DNA of 64,000 nucleotides, from assembly GCF_963676935.1 (NCBI RefSeq), contig NZ_OY781470.1, forward strand, positions 1,646,680 through 1,710,679. Direction: 5' to 3'. The translations under genes were made by a program, and so were the position numbers. Below the pieces are notes generated by a model. That model saw only the letters and a program-made list of their open reading frames with translations, was not told the DNA's origin and ran no database searches. The DNA comes from Halarcobacter sp. (lineage in GTDB: Bacteria > Campylobacterota > Campylobacteria > Campylobacterales > Arcobacteraceae). Below are positions 1-8,203 of this stretch, piece by piece (within the stretch, counting starts at the first letter, position 1; every line of letters begins with the position of its first letter).

Positions 1-335
1 TCTATGTCAACATTACCTTTTAATGCTGATCCAAAAAGTATATTATTTTTTTCATATTCACTTTTAATATTTTCTTTTTTTAAAATATTTTTAAATTTTT
101 CCCAATTATTTTTATCAAAACTAGTTGACTCAAAACCATATTTTTCTAAATCTTCTGCTATATAATTGGGAATAATACTTATAATTTCATTTTTAATTTC
201 CCCATTATAAGTATTTGTTTGTATAGATTCTTTTTCTATCACATTTTTGTCATTATTTTTACTATAATTTAAACCGATATAGTACATAAGAATCATTCCA
301 ATAATTGAAATAACTAATAATATTTTTTCTCTCAT
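1..335 (-). CDS. Ankyrin-family membrane-anchored protein, 3' end cut by window edge
   Basis: Only the first ~111 residues are inside the window. The protein opens with MREKILLVISIIGMILMYYIG, a single N-terminal membrane segment, then a short polar linker and the block IPNYIAEDLEKYGFES..NWEKF. That block matches the pre-ankyrin block of three complete paralogs downstream in this window (LPxFIKxxI..xGxx....xxWxxFL), so the missing C-terminus very probably carries ankyrin repeats. The start at 335 has an AAGGG ribosome site about 6 bases upstream. Expected location is the periplasm, tethered to the inner membrane; this is inferred from the N-terminal segment. Partner and function are unknown. 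Confidence 0.75.
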   Translation of the reverse strand, partial: MREKILLVISIIGMILMYYIGLNYSKNNDKNVIEKESIQTNTYNGEIKNEIISIIPNYIAEDLEKYGFESTSFDKNNWEKFKNILKKENIKSEYEKNNILFGSALKGNVDI

Positions 336-347
336 ATTTAATGCCCT

Positions 348-523
348 TTAATTTTTTTCTGTACAAATATAAAATGCTCCTGAAGGATCACTTTTTATAA
401 TTGCATCTATCATCACTGGAGTATAATCTTCTGCATAAGCTTTATCATTAAAAGAAAAAGTATTAAAGTTTTTTTAATATTTTTATTATTCCAATATCTA
501 TATCTGTAAGAAAAATTTTCCAT
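348..523 (-). pseudogene. Small hypothetical gene broken by a one-base frameshift in an A-run
   Basis: Reading the minus strand from ATG at 523 gives MENFSYRYRYWNNKNIKK and then goes out of frame at a run of seven A (about 470-476). If that run had eight A, the frame would continue as NFNTFSFNDKAYAEDYTPVM and on to ..AFYICTEKN, stopping at 348, for an uninterrupted 58-residue protein. The downstream frame reads like real protein and ends just before the ribosome site of the next ankyrin gene. I do not recognise the product. The break may be decay, a slippage (phase-variable) site, or a sequencing error. Confidence 0.45.
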
Positions 524-531
524 ATTTTTAA

Positions 532-728
532 TTTATAATAATGAATATCAATATTATATATCCAGTAAAATAAATTATTCCTTAATATTATAATGAATTT
601 AAATATTTATTATAAAACTACTTCTGTGCAATTTTTGGATCCATCGCATCTCTAAAAGCTTCCCCTATAAACACAAGTAATGTTAAAAGCAAAGACAACA
701 CTACAAATGCTGTAATTCGAAGCCTAAG
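532..728. repeat. Direct repeat copy A: yejE tail plus downstream spacer
   Basis: These ~197 bases align without gaps, at a constant offset of 3603, to 4135-4331. Counting by eye gives about 17 differences, close to 90 percent identity, and the stretch 601-680 is almost identical. The copy covers the end of yejE and the AT-rich spacer after it. It is one end of a duplicated unit that also contains an ankyrin gene and small membrane-protein genes. Confidence 0.9.
618..728 (-). pseudogene. Truncated yejE 3' remnant
   Basis: On the minus strand this reads LRITAFVVLSLLLTLLVFIG and on to EAFRDAMDPKIAQK and a stop, identical in most residues to the C-terminus of the full yejE at 4221-5240. No start codon, ribosome site or upstream part of the permease is present, so it cannot be functional. 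It lies directly after the stop of the 106-residue membrane protein and is the scar of a tandem duplication. Confidence 0.9.
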
Positions 729-731
729 ATT

Positions 732-1052
732 CTAATCACTTAAAAAACTTATAAGTGAAAAAATATAACTAGGTAAAGGAAAAGCTAATATAAATATTAT
801 TTTTCTTTTCATAATATAAAGATACAATTTTTCAAGATAATATATAATCTTTAAGTTCTTATAATCTTTAGACTCAAAAATATAAAAAAATATAGTTCCT
901 AGTATTAATAATATAAAAAAGTTGAATTGATACAAATTTTCTATATAAGAATCTAAAATTGACTTAAAAGTAAAAGACCAACAAACAAGTATAAATAAAA
1001 TTAAAAATGATCTTACTAAACTAGCTAAACTATTTTTATTTTTATTTTCCAT
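732..1052 (-). CDS. Small polytopic membrane protein, 106 aa
   Basis: Not recognised. About three hydrophobic segments are visible, near residues 12-30, 40-58 and 85-103, joined by a basic loop (KDYKNLKIIYYLEKLYLYIMK). It begins MENKNKN, resembling the MENKDKQK start of two microproteins in the same cluster. The start overlaps the end of the preceding ankyrin gene by 11 bases, so translation is probably coupled to it. The overall layout resembles the 110-residue protein at 2422-2754, which also sits next to an ankyrin gene. It could be a membrane partner of the ankyrin protein. Confidence 0.65.
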   Translation of the reverse strand: MENKNKNSLASLVRSFLILFILVCWSFTFKSILDSYIENLYQFNFFILLILGTIFFYIFESKDYKNLKIIYYLEKLYLYIMKRKIIFILAFPLPSYIFSLISFLSD

Positions 1053-2172
1053 ATTTATCCAACATTTTTTTTACTTCAATCTTTTCTTCATCGCTTTTGT
1101 AAAATTTTGAACGTTCCAAATAATCATAAACATTTTTACCTAACCAATCTATTTTTGAAGTATCTGCACCATTTTCAAGATAAAGCTTGATTTTTTTTAT
1201 ATTTGCTCTAAATACAGCATACATAATTGGAGTTTGTTGTGATTTTTCACTTGCAACTGCATTTATATCAACTCCTGCATTAATAATTCTTTGAAGGTTT
1301 TCTATAGTAATATTTTGATTCATTGTTGCAGAATGTAAAGCATTATACCCTTTAGAATCATTTTCTAAATCTAAATTATTATCCAACATATATTCAATAA
1401 CATCATTGCTTGTATTATTTTTTAATAATTGTTCAAAATAACTTCTACCTTCACTTACTTGGGGATTAATTCCTATAGTTTGTAAATGTTCATATAAATA
1501 CTCTTTATTATAATCATAAGTTAATTCATTCAAGTGTTTTTTCTTAAATTCTAAACCTTGTTCTTTCAAATAAGAGACAAGTTCAGTATTCCATTTTCCA
1601 GATCTTAATGCATTTGTTAATACATCAGGACTCTTGTTATAATAGTTTGTAAATATATCTGCTCCATTATTTATAAGTTCTTTTATTAGATTTAAATTAT
1701 TAGAATCTTTAGAAGCATATATCAAAGGAGTATTCCCATACTTATCTTTTACATTTACATCATAGCCTAAATCAAGGAGTTTCTTAGTCATTGTCATAGA
1801 ACCACTTTTTACTGCAATATGTAATAAATTTAAGCCATTAACATCTTCATCTAAAAGAGTATTTAAATTGTCTTTTTTTAGTTGTAAAAGAAAATTATTC
1901 CAATCTTCTTCACTAAGATTTTCTGAATCAATACCATAACTTTTAATAGTATTTTTGATAAAAATTGGTAAATTAACTTTATTATTGTCAACTATTTTAA
2001 TAGCTAAATCTTTTTCTTCATTAGAAATAGATTTTTCTAGAATCTTATTTTCTTGTACAAGGTTTCTATTCTCATCTTTGACTATTATCTCTGGCTTAAA
2101 AAAGACCTTTCCAGATAATAAGCCAAAGAAAAATAAAGAAATGCCAATTAAGCCAAATAAACTTTGTTTCAT
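1042..2172 (-). CDS. Membrane-anchored ankyrin-repeat protein (paralog 3)
   Basis: 376 residues. An N-terminal hydrophobic segment (MKQSLFGLIGISLFFFGLLSG) anchors or exports it. A charged linker follows, then the family block LPIFIKNTIKSYGIDSENLS..DWNNFL near residues 70-97, then ankyrin repeats from about residue 115 to the end, with typical cores such as LLHIAVKSG, GYDVNVKDKYGNTPLIYA and GVDINA. ATG at 2172 is chosen over an upstream TTG at 2181 because AAAGG is 11 bases from the ATG but only 2 from the TTG. It is coupled to the membrane protein at 732-1052. Ankyrin repeats mediate protein binding; the target is unknown. Nearest analogy is the periplasmic ankyrin proteins found beside catalases, but no catalase is present here. 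Confidence 0.8.
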   Translation of the reverse strand: MKQSLFGLIGISLFFFGLLSGKVFFKPEIIVKDENRNLVQENKILEKSISNEEKDLAIKIVDNNKVNLPIFIKNTIKSYGIDSENLSEEDWNNFLLQLKKDNLNTLLDEDVNGLNLLHIAVKSGSMTMTKKLLDLGYDVNVKDKYGNTPLIYASKDSNNLNLIKELINNGADIFTNYYNKSPDVLTNALRSGKWNTELVSYLKEQGLEFKKKHLNELTYDYNKEYLYEHLQTIGINPQVSEGRSYFEQLLKNNTSNDVIEYMLDNNLDLENDSKGYNALHSATMNQNITIENLQRIINAGVDINAVASEKSQQTPIMYAVFRANIKKIKLYLENGADTSKIDWLGKNVYDYLERSKFYKSDEEKIEVKKMLDKYGK

Positions 2173-2232
2173 TTTAAACAAAACCTTTGACTTTTAAAAA
2201 TTTTACATTTGTAAACTATATCATTCATGATT

Positions 2233-2337
2233 TTATTTAAGTACATTTATTACTGCAAAAATTGCATTAAATACACTTAATACTCCAATAAAAACAATCA
2301 ATGGTGATTCTTTTTGTTTATCTTTATTTTCCATCAT
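2233..2337 (-). CDS. Single-span membrane microprotein, 34 aa
   Basis: Starts MMENKDKQKESPLIVFIGVL, continues with a hydrophobic stretch and ends AVINVLK. One transmembrane helix covers residues ~13-32. An AAAGGA ribosome site lies 4 bases before the first ATG. The first residues and the underlying ~25 bases (2310-2334) nearly duplicate the start of the 22-residue frame at 2754-2822. It sits between a membrane protein and the next ankyrin gene. Expression is inferred from the ribosome site and the duplicated start; function is unknown. Confidence 0.55.
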   Translation of the reverse strand: MMENKDKQKESPLIVFIGVLSVFNAIFAVINVLK

Positions 2338-2421
2338 ATTCCTTTAATAAATTTAATATATTGTTTTTCATTTTTATCCTTTTAAAATATTCATAACTAA
2401 AATACAAACAAAATCGTTGTA

Positions 2422-2754
2422 TTAATAATTTGATAAAAAATAGATACAACCTATAGGTATAACTAATAATATAATAAAAGATAAAACTTTATATTTTATG
2501 TGAGTTATTTTAAAAGCTTCACTTAAATAAAAAATAATAAATGATTTTTTATACTTTTCTTCTATTAAATAAATAGAAAAACTTGTTATTAATGCTGTAG
2601 CAGGAAAATAATAAAAAAGATAAAAGTCACTTCCTCTTTCATAACCAAAGAGATTTAAAATTATTAAATCAATATAAATAATTATAAAAAATACCATATT
2701 TACAGCTTGCCTAAAATCATTAAGATTATTTTTTTCTTTATATTGTGTACTCAT
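2422..2754 (-). CDS. Small polytopic membrane protein, 110 aa
   Basis: Not recognised. About three hydrophobic segments are seen (near residues 17-37, 47-65 and 88-107), with a polar N-terminus (MSTQYKEKNNLNDFRQ) and a basic loop (EEKYKKSF). Its ATG overlaps the TAA of the preceding microprotein (TAATG), so translation is coupled. Size, number of spans and place after an ankyrin gene match the 106-residue protein at 732-1052, suggesting a diverged paralog. Confidence 0.65.
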   Translation of the reverse strand: MSTQYKEKNNLNDFRQAVNMVFFIIIYIDLIILNLFGYERGSDFYLFYYFPATALITSFSIYLIEEKYKKSFIIFYLSEAFKITHIKYKVLSFIILLVIPIGCIYFLSNY

Positions 2755-2822
2755 TATTTTTCCTTTTTATATTTTGCTAAAAAACTTTGCATTTTATTTT
2801 TTTGTTTATCTTTATTCTCCAT
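2754..2822 (-). CDS. Microprotein, 22 aa, MENKDKQK start
   Basis: Reads MENKDKQKNKMQSFLAKYKK and ends EK. It is highly charged, with no membrane span. The ribosome site AAAGGAT is well placed and its stop overlaps the start of the next gene as TAATG. Its first eight residues equal those of the 34-residue microprotein at 2233-2337 after that protein's extra Met. It could be a leader peptide coupling translation of the membrane protein, or the N-terminal remnant of a longer duplicate. Confidence 0.45.
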   Translation of the reverse strand: MENKDKQKNKMQSFLAKYKKEK

Positions 2823-2832
2823 TTTTTATCCT

Positions 2833-3948
2833 TTATTTATATTTATTAAGTATTTCAATTATTTTATTTTTTTTATCTTCATCTTTTACTCTATCTAGAT
2901 ACTCATAAACTCCATTGCCTTTTTTATTAACAACATTCATATCAGCACCATTTTTAAGTAAGGTATCTATTTTATTTATATCAACAACATTTGCAAATGC
3001 CATTGCCCTTAGTAATGGAGTATTACCTGTTCCGTTATAAAAAACCTCATTTACATTTTCACCCATATCAATAATTTTTTGAATATTTTCATTAGATATA
3101 TTATTATTCGTTACTAAGGCATGTAAAGAGTTAAAACCATCTTTTTTTTCGAATTTAACACCATTATTCAAAAACTTACTTATTGTTTTATTGTCATGAT
3201 TTTGTAATAACATATCTTCAAAAAGACTAATATAACTATTTTCTTTTACTTGTGTATTAACATCTATATTTTCTATTAACTCATGTAAATATTCTTTATT
3301 TTCTATGCTATTTGCTACATCAAAAAACTTTACATTATCCAACTGTATTCCATATTGTTTTAAAATATTTATAGAAGCTTTTTTTGTATATTTATTACTA
3401 TTTTTTAAAGCATAAAGTAAACAATTTTCATCAGGTATTGCTCCCATTTTTATAAATTCTTTAATAACAAGAATATTATTACTTTTAAAAGCCAACATTA
3501 AAGGGCTTTCTCCTTTAGAATTTTTTTGATTTATATCAAAACCCTCTTCAAGCATTTTTTTAATGTCGTTAAAATTATAAAAACCCGTTGCAATTACATG
3601 AAAAGGTGTATTTCTAAAAAAATTTTTATTAATTTCTTCTTTTAAATACTTTTTTGAATATAAATACAAAAACTTTTCCCAATCTTTTTGTGTGAAATCA
3701 TTAGTAGTTATATGAAATTTTTCTATATCATTTTTTATAAAAGTAGGAAGCTCAATGCTTTTTACAATCTCTTTTTCCATTAAATAAGTATTTTTAGAAT
3801 CTTCATTTTTTTTATTTTCAATCTTATTCATTGAAATATTTTCAATAGCTTTTTCTGTATCTTTAAAATAAATCTTATCAAAAAAAAATCCCATAAAAAA
3901 AGAGATGCAAATAGATAAAATAAAAAATAGTTTTATATTACTAAACAT
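2833..3948 (-). CDS. Membrane-anchored ankyrin-repeat protein (paralog 2)
   Basis: 371 residues. It starts MFSNIKLFFILSICISFFMG, a membrane anchor, followed by a polar linker, the family block LPTFIKNDIEKFHITTNDFT..DWEKFL near residues 68-95, and degenerate ankyrin repeats to the C-terminus (GFDINQKNSKGESPLMLAFK, GVKFEKKDGFNSLHAL, GADMNVVNKKG). AAGGG precedes ATG 3948 by about 9 bases. It has clear family resemblance to the ankyrin proteins at 1042 and 6348 but is strongly diverged, so these are not recent copies even though the flanking yejE tail duplication is. Role unknown. Confidence 0.8.
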   Translation of the reverse strand: MFSNIKLFFILSICISFFMGFFFDKIYFKDTEKAIENISMNKIENKKNEDSKNTYLMEKEIVKSIELPTFIKNDIEKFHITTNDFTQKDWEKFLYLYSKKYLKEEINKNFFRNTPFHVIATGFYNFNDIKKMLEEGFDINQKNSKGESPLMLAFKSNNILVIKEFIKMGAIPDENCLLYALKNSNKYTKKASINILKQYGIQLDNVKFFDVANSIENKEYLHELIENIDVNTQVKENSYISLFEDMLLQNHDNKTISKFLNNGVKFEKKDGFNSLHALVTNNNISNENIQKIIDMGENVNEVFYNGTGNTPLLRAMAFANVVDINKIDTLLKNGADMNVVNKKGNGVYEYLDRVKDEDKKNKIIEILNKYK

Positions 3949-3950
3949 GA

Positions 3951-4154
3951 TTAATTTCCCTTTTTTACTTCAATTTTATCACCACTATAATTGTATATAA
4001 TTATAAATTTCAAAAACCATCTTCTACTCTCAACAAAATCAACAATTTCATACTCTAGTCTTACAAATAATTGTTTTAAATCAACATTTATCCCTAGAAT
4101 TGGTGGGAAAGGAATTTTCTTTTCATCTAATTCCTTTATAATAATGAATATCAA
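3951..4154 (-). CDS. Possible 67-aa gene or gene fragment
   Basis: The frame opens on TTG inside repeat copy B and has no internal Met. The C-terminal half (LFVRLEYEIVDFVESRRWFL, then KFIIIYNYSGDKIEVKKGN) looks like genuine protein, and its last codons contain the ribosome site of the following ankyrin gene. Because its 5' end lies within the duplicated spacer, it may be the tail of a gene whose head was lost in the recombination. Low confidence that it is translated as drawn. Confidence 0.3.
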   Translation of the reverse strand: MIFIIIKELDEKKIPFPPILGINVDLKQLFVRLEYEIVDFVESRRWFLKFIIIYNYSGDKIEVKKGN

Positions 4155-4331
4155 TATTATATATTTAAGAAAATAAATTGTTCCTTAACTTTATAATAGA
4201 TTTAGATATTTATTATAAAACTACTTCTGTGCAATTTTTGGATCCATCGCATCTCTAAAAGCTTCCCCTATAAACACAAGTAAAGTTAAAAGCAAGGATA
4301 AAACCACAAATGCTGTAATTCCAAGCCATGG
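4135..4331. repeat. Direct repeat copy B: intact yejE end plus spacer
   Basis: This is the parental copy of the block also found at 532-728, since here the coding part is continuous with full-length yejE. Homology stops abruptly at codons LGITAF on one side and just beyond the spacer on the other. Confidence 0.9.
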
Positions 4332-5240
4332 TGCGTGCATATTTGCTTTTCCTTGGGCTAATAGTTCTCCTAAACTTGGACTTCCTGCAGGTAATCCAAA
4401 ACCTAAAAAATCTAAAGAAGTCAAGGTAGTGATACTTCCACTTAAGATAAAAGGCATAAAAGTTACTGTTGCAACTAAAGCATTTGGCAAAATATGTTTA
4501 AACATGATATTTTTATCACTTTGTCCTAAAGCACGTGCTGCCTTTACATATTCAAAATTTCTTGACCTTAGAAATTCTGCTCTTACTACTCCTACTAGAG
4601 AAGTCCATGAGAATAGTAATAAAAGCCCCAATAGCCACCAAAAAGTGGGTTGGATATAGTTTGCTAAAATAATTAGCAAATAAAGAGTTGGCAAACCTCC
4701 CCAAATCTCTATGAATCTTTGCCCAAGAAGATCTATTTTACCACCATAATACCCTTGAACAGCTCCAACAAATACTCCAATTATAGATGAAAATATTGTT
4801 AATGCTAGTCCAAATAAAACTGAAATTCTAAAGCCATACATTATTCTTGCAAATACATCTCTTCCTTGGTCATCTGTTCCTAAGATATTTTCACTACTTG
4901 GTGCACTAGGAAAAGCTTCTTTGGAGTCTGTTTTTATAGTATCAAATGAGTATCTAACCAAAGGCCAAACTATATATCCATTTTCATTGATTAGTTCTTG
5001 TACATACTCATCTTTATAATCAGCTTCACTTTCAAAATCCCCACCAAAAGTTCTTTCAGAATAGCTATTAAATATAGGTGCATAAATAGAGTTTTTATAT
5101 ACAACAACCAAAGGCTTATCATTTGCAATAAATTCTGAAAATAGCGTAATTACAAATAAAAATAGAAATATCCATAAAGAGTAATATCCTCTTTTATTCT
5201 CTTTAAACACATTAATTCTTTTTTCGATAACTGTTTGCAT
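4221..5240 (-). CDS. yejE: Peptide ABC transporter permease, YejE/OppC type
   Basis: 339 residues. Inner-membrane permease of the dipeptide/oligopeptide/microcin-C family. After an N-terminal span (WIFLFLFVITLFSEFIA) there is a long periplasmic insert with GTDDQGRDVFARIMYG, then the transporter core with the coupling loop EYVKAARALGQSDKNIMFKHILPNA (EAA motif) and DPKI near the C-terminus. ATG 5240 is chosen because AAGG lies 6 bases upstream; an upstream TTG at 5255 has no ribosome site. It follows yejB with a 1-base gap. No ATPase (yejF) gene is present in the window, so the ATP-hydrolysing part must be elsewhere. Its 3' end is duplicated at 532-728. Confidence 0.9.
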   Translation of the reverse strand: MQTVIEKRINVFKENKRGYYSLWIFLFLFVITLFSEFIANDKPLVVVYKNSIYAPIFNSYSERTFGGDFESEADYKDEYVQELINENGYIVWPLVRYSFDTIKTDSKEAFPSAPSSENILGTDDQGRDVFARIMYGFRISVLFGLALTIFSSIIGVFVGAVQGYYGGKIDLLGQRFIEIWGGLPTLYLLIILANYIQPTFWWLLGLLLLFSWTSLVGVVRAEFLRSRNFEYVKAARALGQSDKNIMFKHILPNALVATVTFMPFILSGSITTLTSLDFLGFGLPAGSPSLGELLAQGKANMHAPWLGITAFVVLSLLLTLLVFIGEAFRDAMDPKIAQK

Positions 5241-5241
5241 C

Positions 5242-6336
5242 TTAAACCTTATCAAAATTTATTCTTGGGTCAACCCAAGTATAAACTAAATCAGAAATTA
5301 ATGAGATGAAAAGTCCCATTAGAGTAAAGATATATAATGTTGCAAACATTATTGGATAATCCCTATATAAAGTAGCTTCAAAACCTAAAAGCCCTATTCC
5401 ATCCAAAGAAAATATCACTTCTATTAAAAGTGAACCTGTAAAAAACATACTGATAAAAGCAGCAGGAAAACCTGAAATTATAATCAACATAGCATTTCTA
5501 AAAACATGATTATATAAAACTTTGTTTTCTTCCAAACCTTTTGCTTTTGCTGTTATTACATATTGTTTTGATATCTCATCTAAAAAAGAGTTTTTAGTCA
5601 ACATTGTAAGAGTTGCAAATCCACCAATAACTAAAGCTGTTAAAGGAAGGGTTAAATGCCAAAAATAATCTATTATTTGTTTATACCAAGGTAAGGTATC
5701 AAAATTATCACTTACTAGCCCTCGTAGTGGAAACCAATCAAAATAGTTTCCACCTGCAAAAAGTATTACAAGTAAAATGGCAAATAAAAACCCTGGAATC
5801 GCAGTAGCTACAACAACTATTGTGGAAGAATATATATCAAATTTACTTCCATGTTTTAGTGCTTTTTTTATACCTAAAGGTATTGAGATAAGATATATGA
5901 TTAAAGTGGACCAAATACCAAGAGAGATTGATACGGGCAGTTTTTCTTTAATCAACTCAAATACTGTTGCATTTCTAAAAAAACTATCACCAAAATCAAA
6001 AGTAATATAGTTTTTTAACATTAGAAAATATCTTTCAAGTATTGGTTTATCAAAACCATATAATTTTTCTATATCTTTTATCAGTTCTGGGTCAAGACCA
6101 TTTGAGCCTTTGTATGAAGATGAAGTCTCTTGTTCTATACTTGAGGAACTCATTAAGTCTGTTTGGTCACTTCCTGTGATTCTTTCTAAAGTGCCATCAC
6201 TTTCACCATTTAATTGTAAAATCATTTTTTCAACAGGTCCTCCTGGACTTGTTTGTACAATAAAAAAGTTAATAGTCATAATCCCTAGAAGTGTTGGGAT
6301 TATAAGAAGAAGTCTTCTTATTATATAGCTTGGCAT
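5242..6336 (-). CDS. yejB: Peptide ABC transporter permease, YejB/OppB type
   Basis: 364 residues. The N-terminus [20 protein letters not shown] and the motif TSPGGPVE are typical of OppB/YejB. An extended periplasmic Ser-rich insert ([12 protein letters not shown]) near residues 60-75 precedes [13 protein letters not shown], then the permease core with an EAA-type loop ([24 protein letters not shown]) and the ending [12 protein letters not shown]. It pairs with YejE downstream. Unusually, it is separated from the yejA-like binding protein by two DUF1566 genes, a ferredoxin and an ankyrin gene. Confidence 0.92.
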   Translation of the reverse strand: MPSYIIRRLLLIIPTLLGIMTINFFIVQTSPGGPVEKMILQLNGESDGTLERITGSDQTDLMSSSSIEQETSSSYKGSNGLDPELIKDIEKLYGFDKPILERYFLMLKNYITFDFGDSFFRNATVFELIKEKLPVSISLGIWSTLIIYLISIPLGIKKALKHGSKFDIYSSTIVVVATAIPGFLFAILLVILFAGGNYFDWFPLRGLVSDNFDTLPWYKQIIDYFWHLTLPLTALVIGGFATLTMLTKNSFLDEISKQYVITAKAKGLEENKVLYNHVFRNAMLIIISGFPAAFISMFFTGSLLIEVIFSLDGIGLLGFEATLYRDYPIMFATLYIFTLMGLFISLISDLVYTWVDPRINFDKV

Positions 6337-6347
6337 TTTTTTATCCC

Positions 6348-7469
6348 TTATTTTTTATATCGATCAAGTAAAGTCTTGATTTCTAATTTTTTATATTCAT
6401 CTATCTTTGAATTATTTAGATAATCATATACATCTTTACCACTGTGTGTTTGAATCGATATATTTGCTCCTTTTTTTAAAAGATATTCTATTTTTTGAAA
6501 ATCACCATTTTGTGTAGAGATCATTAAAGGTGTCACATTAGAAGCTGTTTTTTGATTAACATCCAAATTAATATTATCCATCAATCTAGAAAATGTTTCA
6601 AAAGAAATATTATGATTTTTTACTGCTCCAAATAGTATTGCAACACTATTACTTTTATTGTACGTTTCAAAATCAATCTTTGTATCAAGTAAATATCTAA
6701 TGTTGTTATCATCAATTTTATTATTTAAAAAATATTCTAAATAACCTATATTGATTTTTTCTGAATATATTTCATTTACTTCTAAAGTATCAATATAATC
6801 TTTTAAATACTTATTTTTCTTGTCGCTTTCAATTTTAAGTAATGATAAAAAATGTTTTTTCTTAAATTCAAAATTATTTTGCAATAAATATTCGACCAAA
6901 TCTTCTTTAAAATTAAACCCATCTTTTATAGTTCCTAAGGCAAAATTTAGTGCATCCCATTTTCCTTCAATATCTTTGTTTATTTCAAGATTTGCACCAT
7001 TACTTACCAAAAACTCAACAAACTCTACACTTGCATTAGCTTCTATAGCATATATAAGTGGTGTTTTCCCTCTATCATTTGTATTTATATCATAGCCCAT
7101 ATCTATTAGTTTTAATATTAATTCTTTTGAACTCTTTTTTGCCGCTTGATGAAGTAAACTTGTAGTATCTATAAGTTTAATAAACTCTTTAAAATCATTA
7201 TGCTTTTGTTTTTTTAAAAAACTATTCCACATATTTTCGTTTAATTTTGTAACATCTAAACCTCGAGCCAAAATATCTTTTTTTATGTAAAAAGGCAAGG
7301 TTTCTACTTTTTTTATCTCTATTTGTTTTTCAATTTTAGTAGTCCCAAATTTATTAAGTATTTTTTCATCTCTTAAGTTATTAGTATCAATATTTTCTGT
7401 CTTTGAATTTAAATTCAAGCCTAAAAAAAAACTTATAACTAAAGATAATATTATAATAAGTATTTTCAT
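6348..7469 (-). CDS. Membrane-anchored ankyrin-repeat protein (paralog 1)
   Basis: 373 residues, starting [20 protein letters not shown]. The ATG at 7469 has AGGATAA just upstream; a longer frame from 7523 would overlap the ferredoxin and hide the signal anchor. The family block [26 protein letters not shown] is near residues 73-100, followed by ankyrin repeats ([55 protein letters not shown]). It lies only 11 bases upstream of yejB, so it is co-transcribed with the permease genes. It is either functionally tied to that transporter or merely inserted in the operon. Confidence 0.82.
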   Translation of the reverse strand: MKILIIILSLVISFFLGLNLNSKTENIDTNNLRDEKILNKFGTTKIEKQIEIKKVETLPFYIKKDILARGLDVTKLNENMWNSFLKKQKHNDFKEFIKLIDTTSLLHQAAKKSSKELILKLIDMGYDINTNDRGKTPLIYAIEANASVEFVEFLVSNGANLEINKDIEGKWDALNFALGTIKDGFNFKEDLVEYLLQNNFEFKKKHFLSLLKIESDKKNKYLKDYIDTLEVNEIYSEKINIGYLEYFLNNKIDDNNIRYLLDTKIDFETYNKSNSVAILFGAVKNHNISFETFSRLMDNINLDVNQKTASNVTPLMISTQNGDFQKIEYLLKKGANISIQTHSGKDVYDYLNNSKIDEYKKLEIKTLLDRYKK

Positions 7470-7473
7470 AGAC

Positions 7474-7757
7474 TTATCCTTCTTTAATTGCTTGAGATGG
7501 ACATACAAGTACACAACCACCACAAGAGATACATGTATTGGGATCTATCCATGCATGATCTGGATTAGTATAATGAATACTAATTGCATCTACAGGACAA
7601 ATATTGTAACAATATGGCATATCACTAGCAGGACCACAATTAGAATCTCTACTATATATACACTTCATTGGGTCTACTTTATAGCCATTTCAAAAAGTTT
7701 AGGTACTTTAAAGAAGCTACTTATTAATATACTGAAAACAAAAACTCTTCTATTCAT
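7474..7757 (-). pseudogene. 4Fe-4S ferredoxin-like protein, apparent N-terminal frameshift
   Basis: The in-frame part (7474-7668) encodes 64 residues with CISCGGCVLVCP near the C-terminus and a looser N-terminal cluster (CIYSRDSNCGPAS..YCYNICP), i.e. two iron-sulfur sites. ATG 7668 has no good ribosome site. Upstream, ATG 7757 has AAGGAT 6-7 bases before it and encodes MNRRVFVFSILISSFFKVPK..MAIK and then TAG at 7674. One extra base at ~7676 would fuse the two as ..MAIKVDPMKCIYSRDSN, a normal ferredoxin opening with a signal-like leader. So the gene looks frameshifted, or the short form is used. The upstream start overlaps the DUF1566 stop. Confidence 0.6.
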
Positions 7758-8193
7758 CTTTTATCCTTACACACCTTACAGAACAACATAAGTCTGTCTT
7801 TTTAAAACTTGTAATATTAGTATTATATATATTTAATGTCCAAGCATATTTTTTGTCTTGAGCATTAGTATTTATAGTCCAATAATTATAATTTGATGCA
7901 CTATGCCCTGTATCATAATTAATATGAGTTACAATAGTAAAGTCTTTTACTTTACTATTAGGTTTATCCTTTGTCTTTAACATAGCATCAAAAAGTTCAT
8001 CTATAGTAGGTAGTTTCCAATCACTAAAACCATCCTCTTTTAAATTTTTACAATATTTTTTAGCTTCATCCCAAATGATATTTTTTTTTGGTACATTATT
8101 AAAATCTTGCCATTGTATAATCTTACCATCTAATATAGTTATATCACTAAAAAGATGCATATTGATTATAAATATTAAAAATAGAAATCTCAT
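7750..8193 (-). CDS. DUF1566-domain exported protein (147 aa)
   Basis: A short signal peptide (MRFLFLIFIINMHLFS) is followed by a single DUF1566-like domain. Its hallmark motifs are visible: IQWQD, EAKKYCKNL, GFSDWKLPTIDEL, YWTINT and a C-terminal C-x3-CVR (CSVRCVR). Members of this family are exported and often have paired cysteines; biochemical function is unknown. It lies 10 bases after the paralogous gene at 8204. Confidence 0.75.
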   Translation of the reverse strand: MRFLFLIFIINMHLFSDITILDGKIIQWQDFNNVPKKNIIWDEAKKYCKNLKEDGFSDWKLPTIDELFDAMLKTKDKPNSKVKDFTIVTHINYDTGHSASNYNYWTINTNAQDKKYAWTLNIYNTNITSFKKTDLCCSVRCVRIKDE

Positions 8194-8203
8194 CTTATCC
8201 CCC

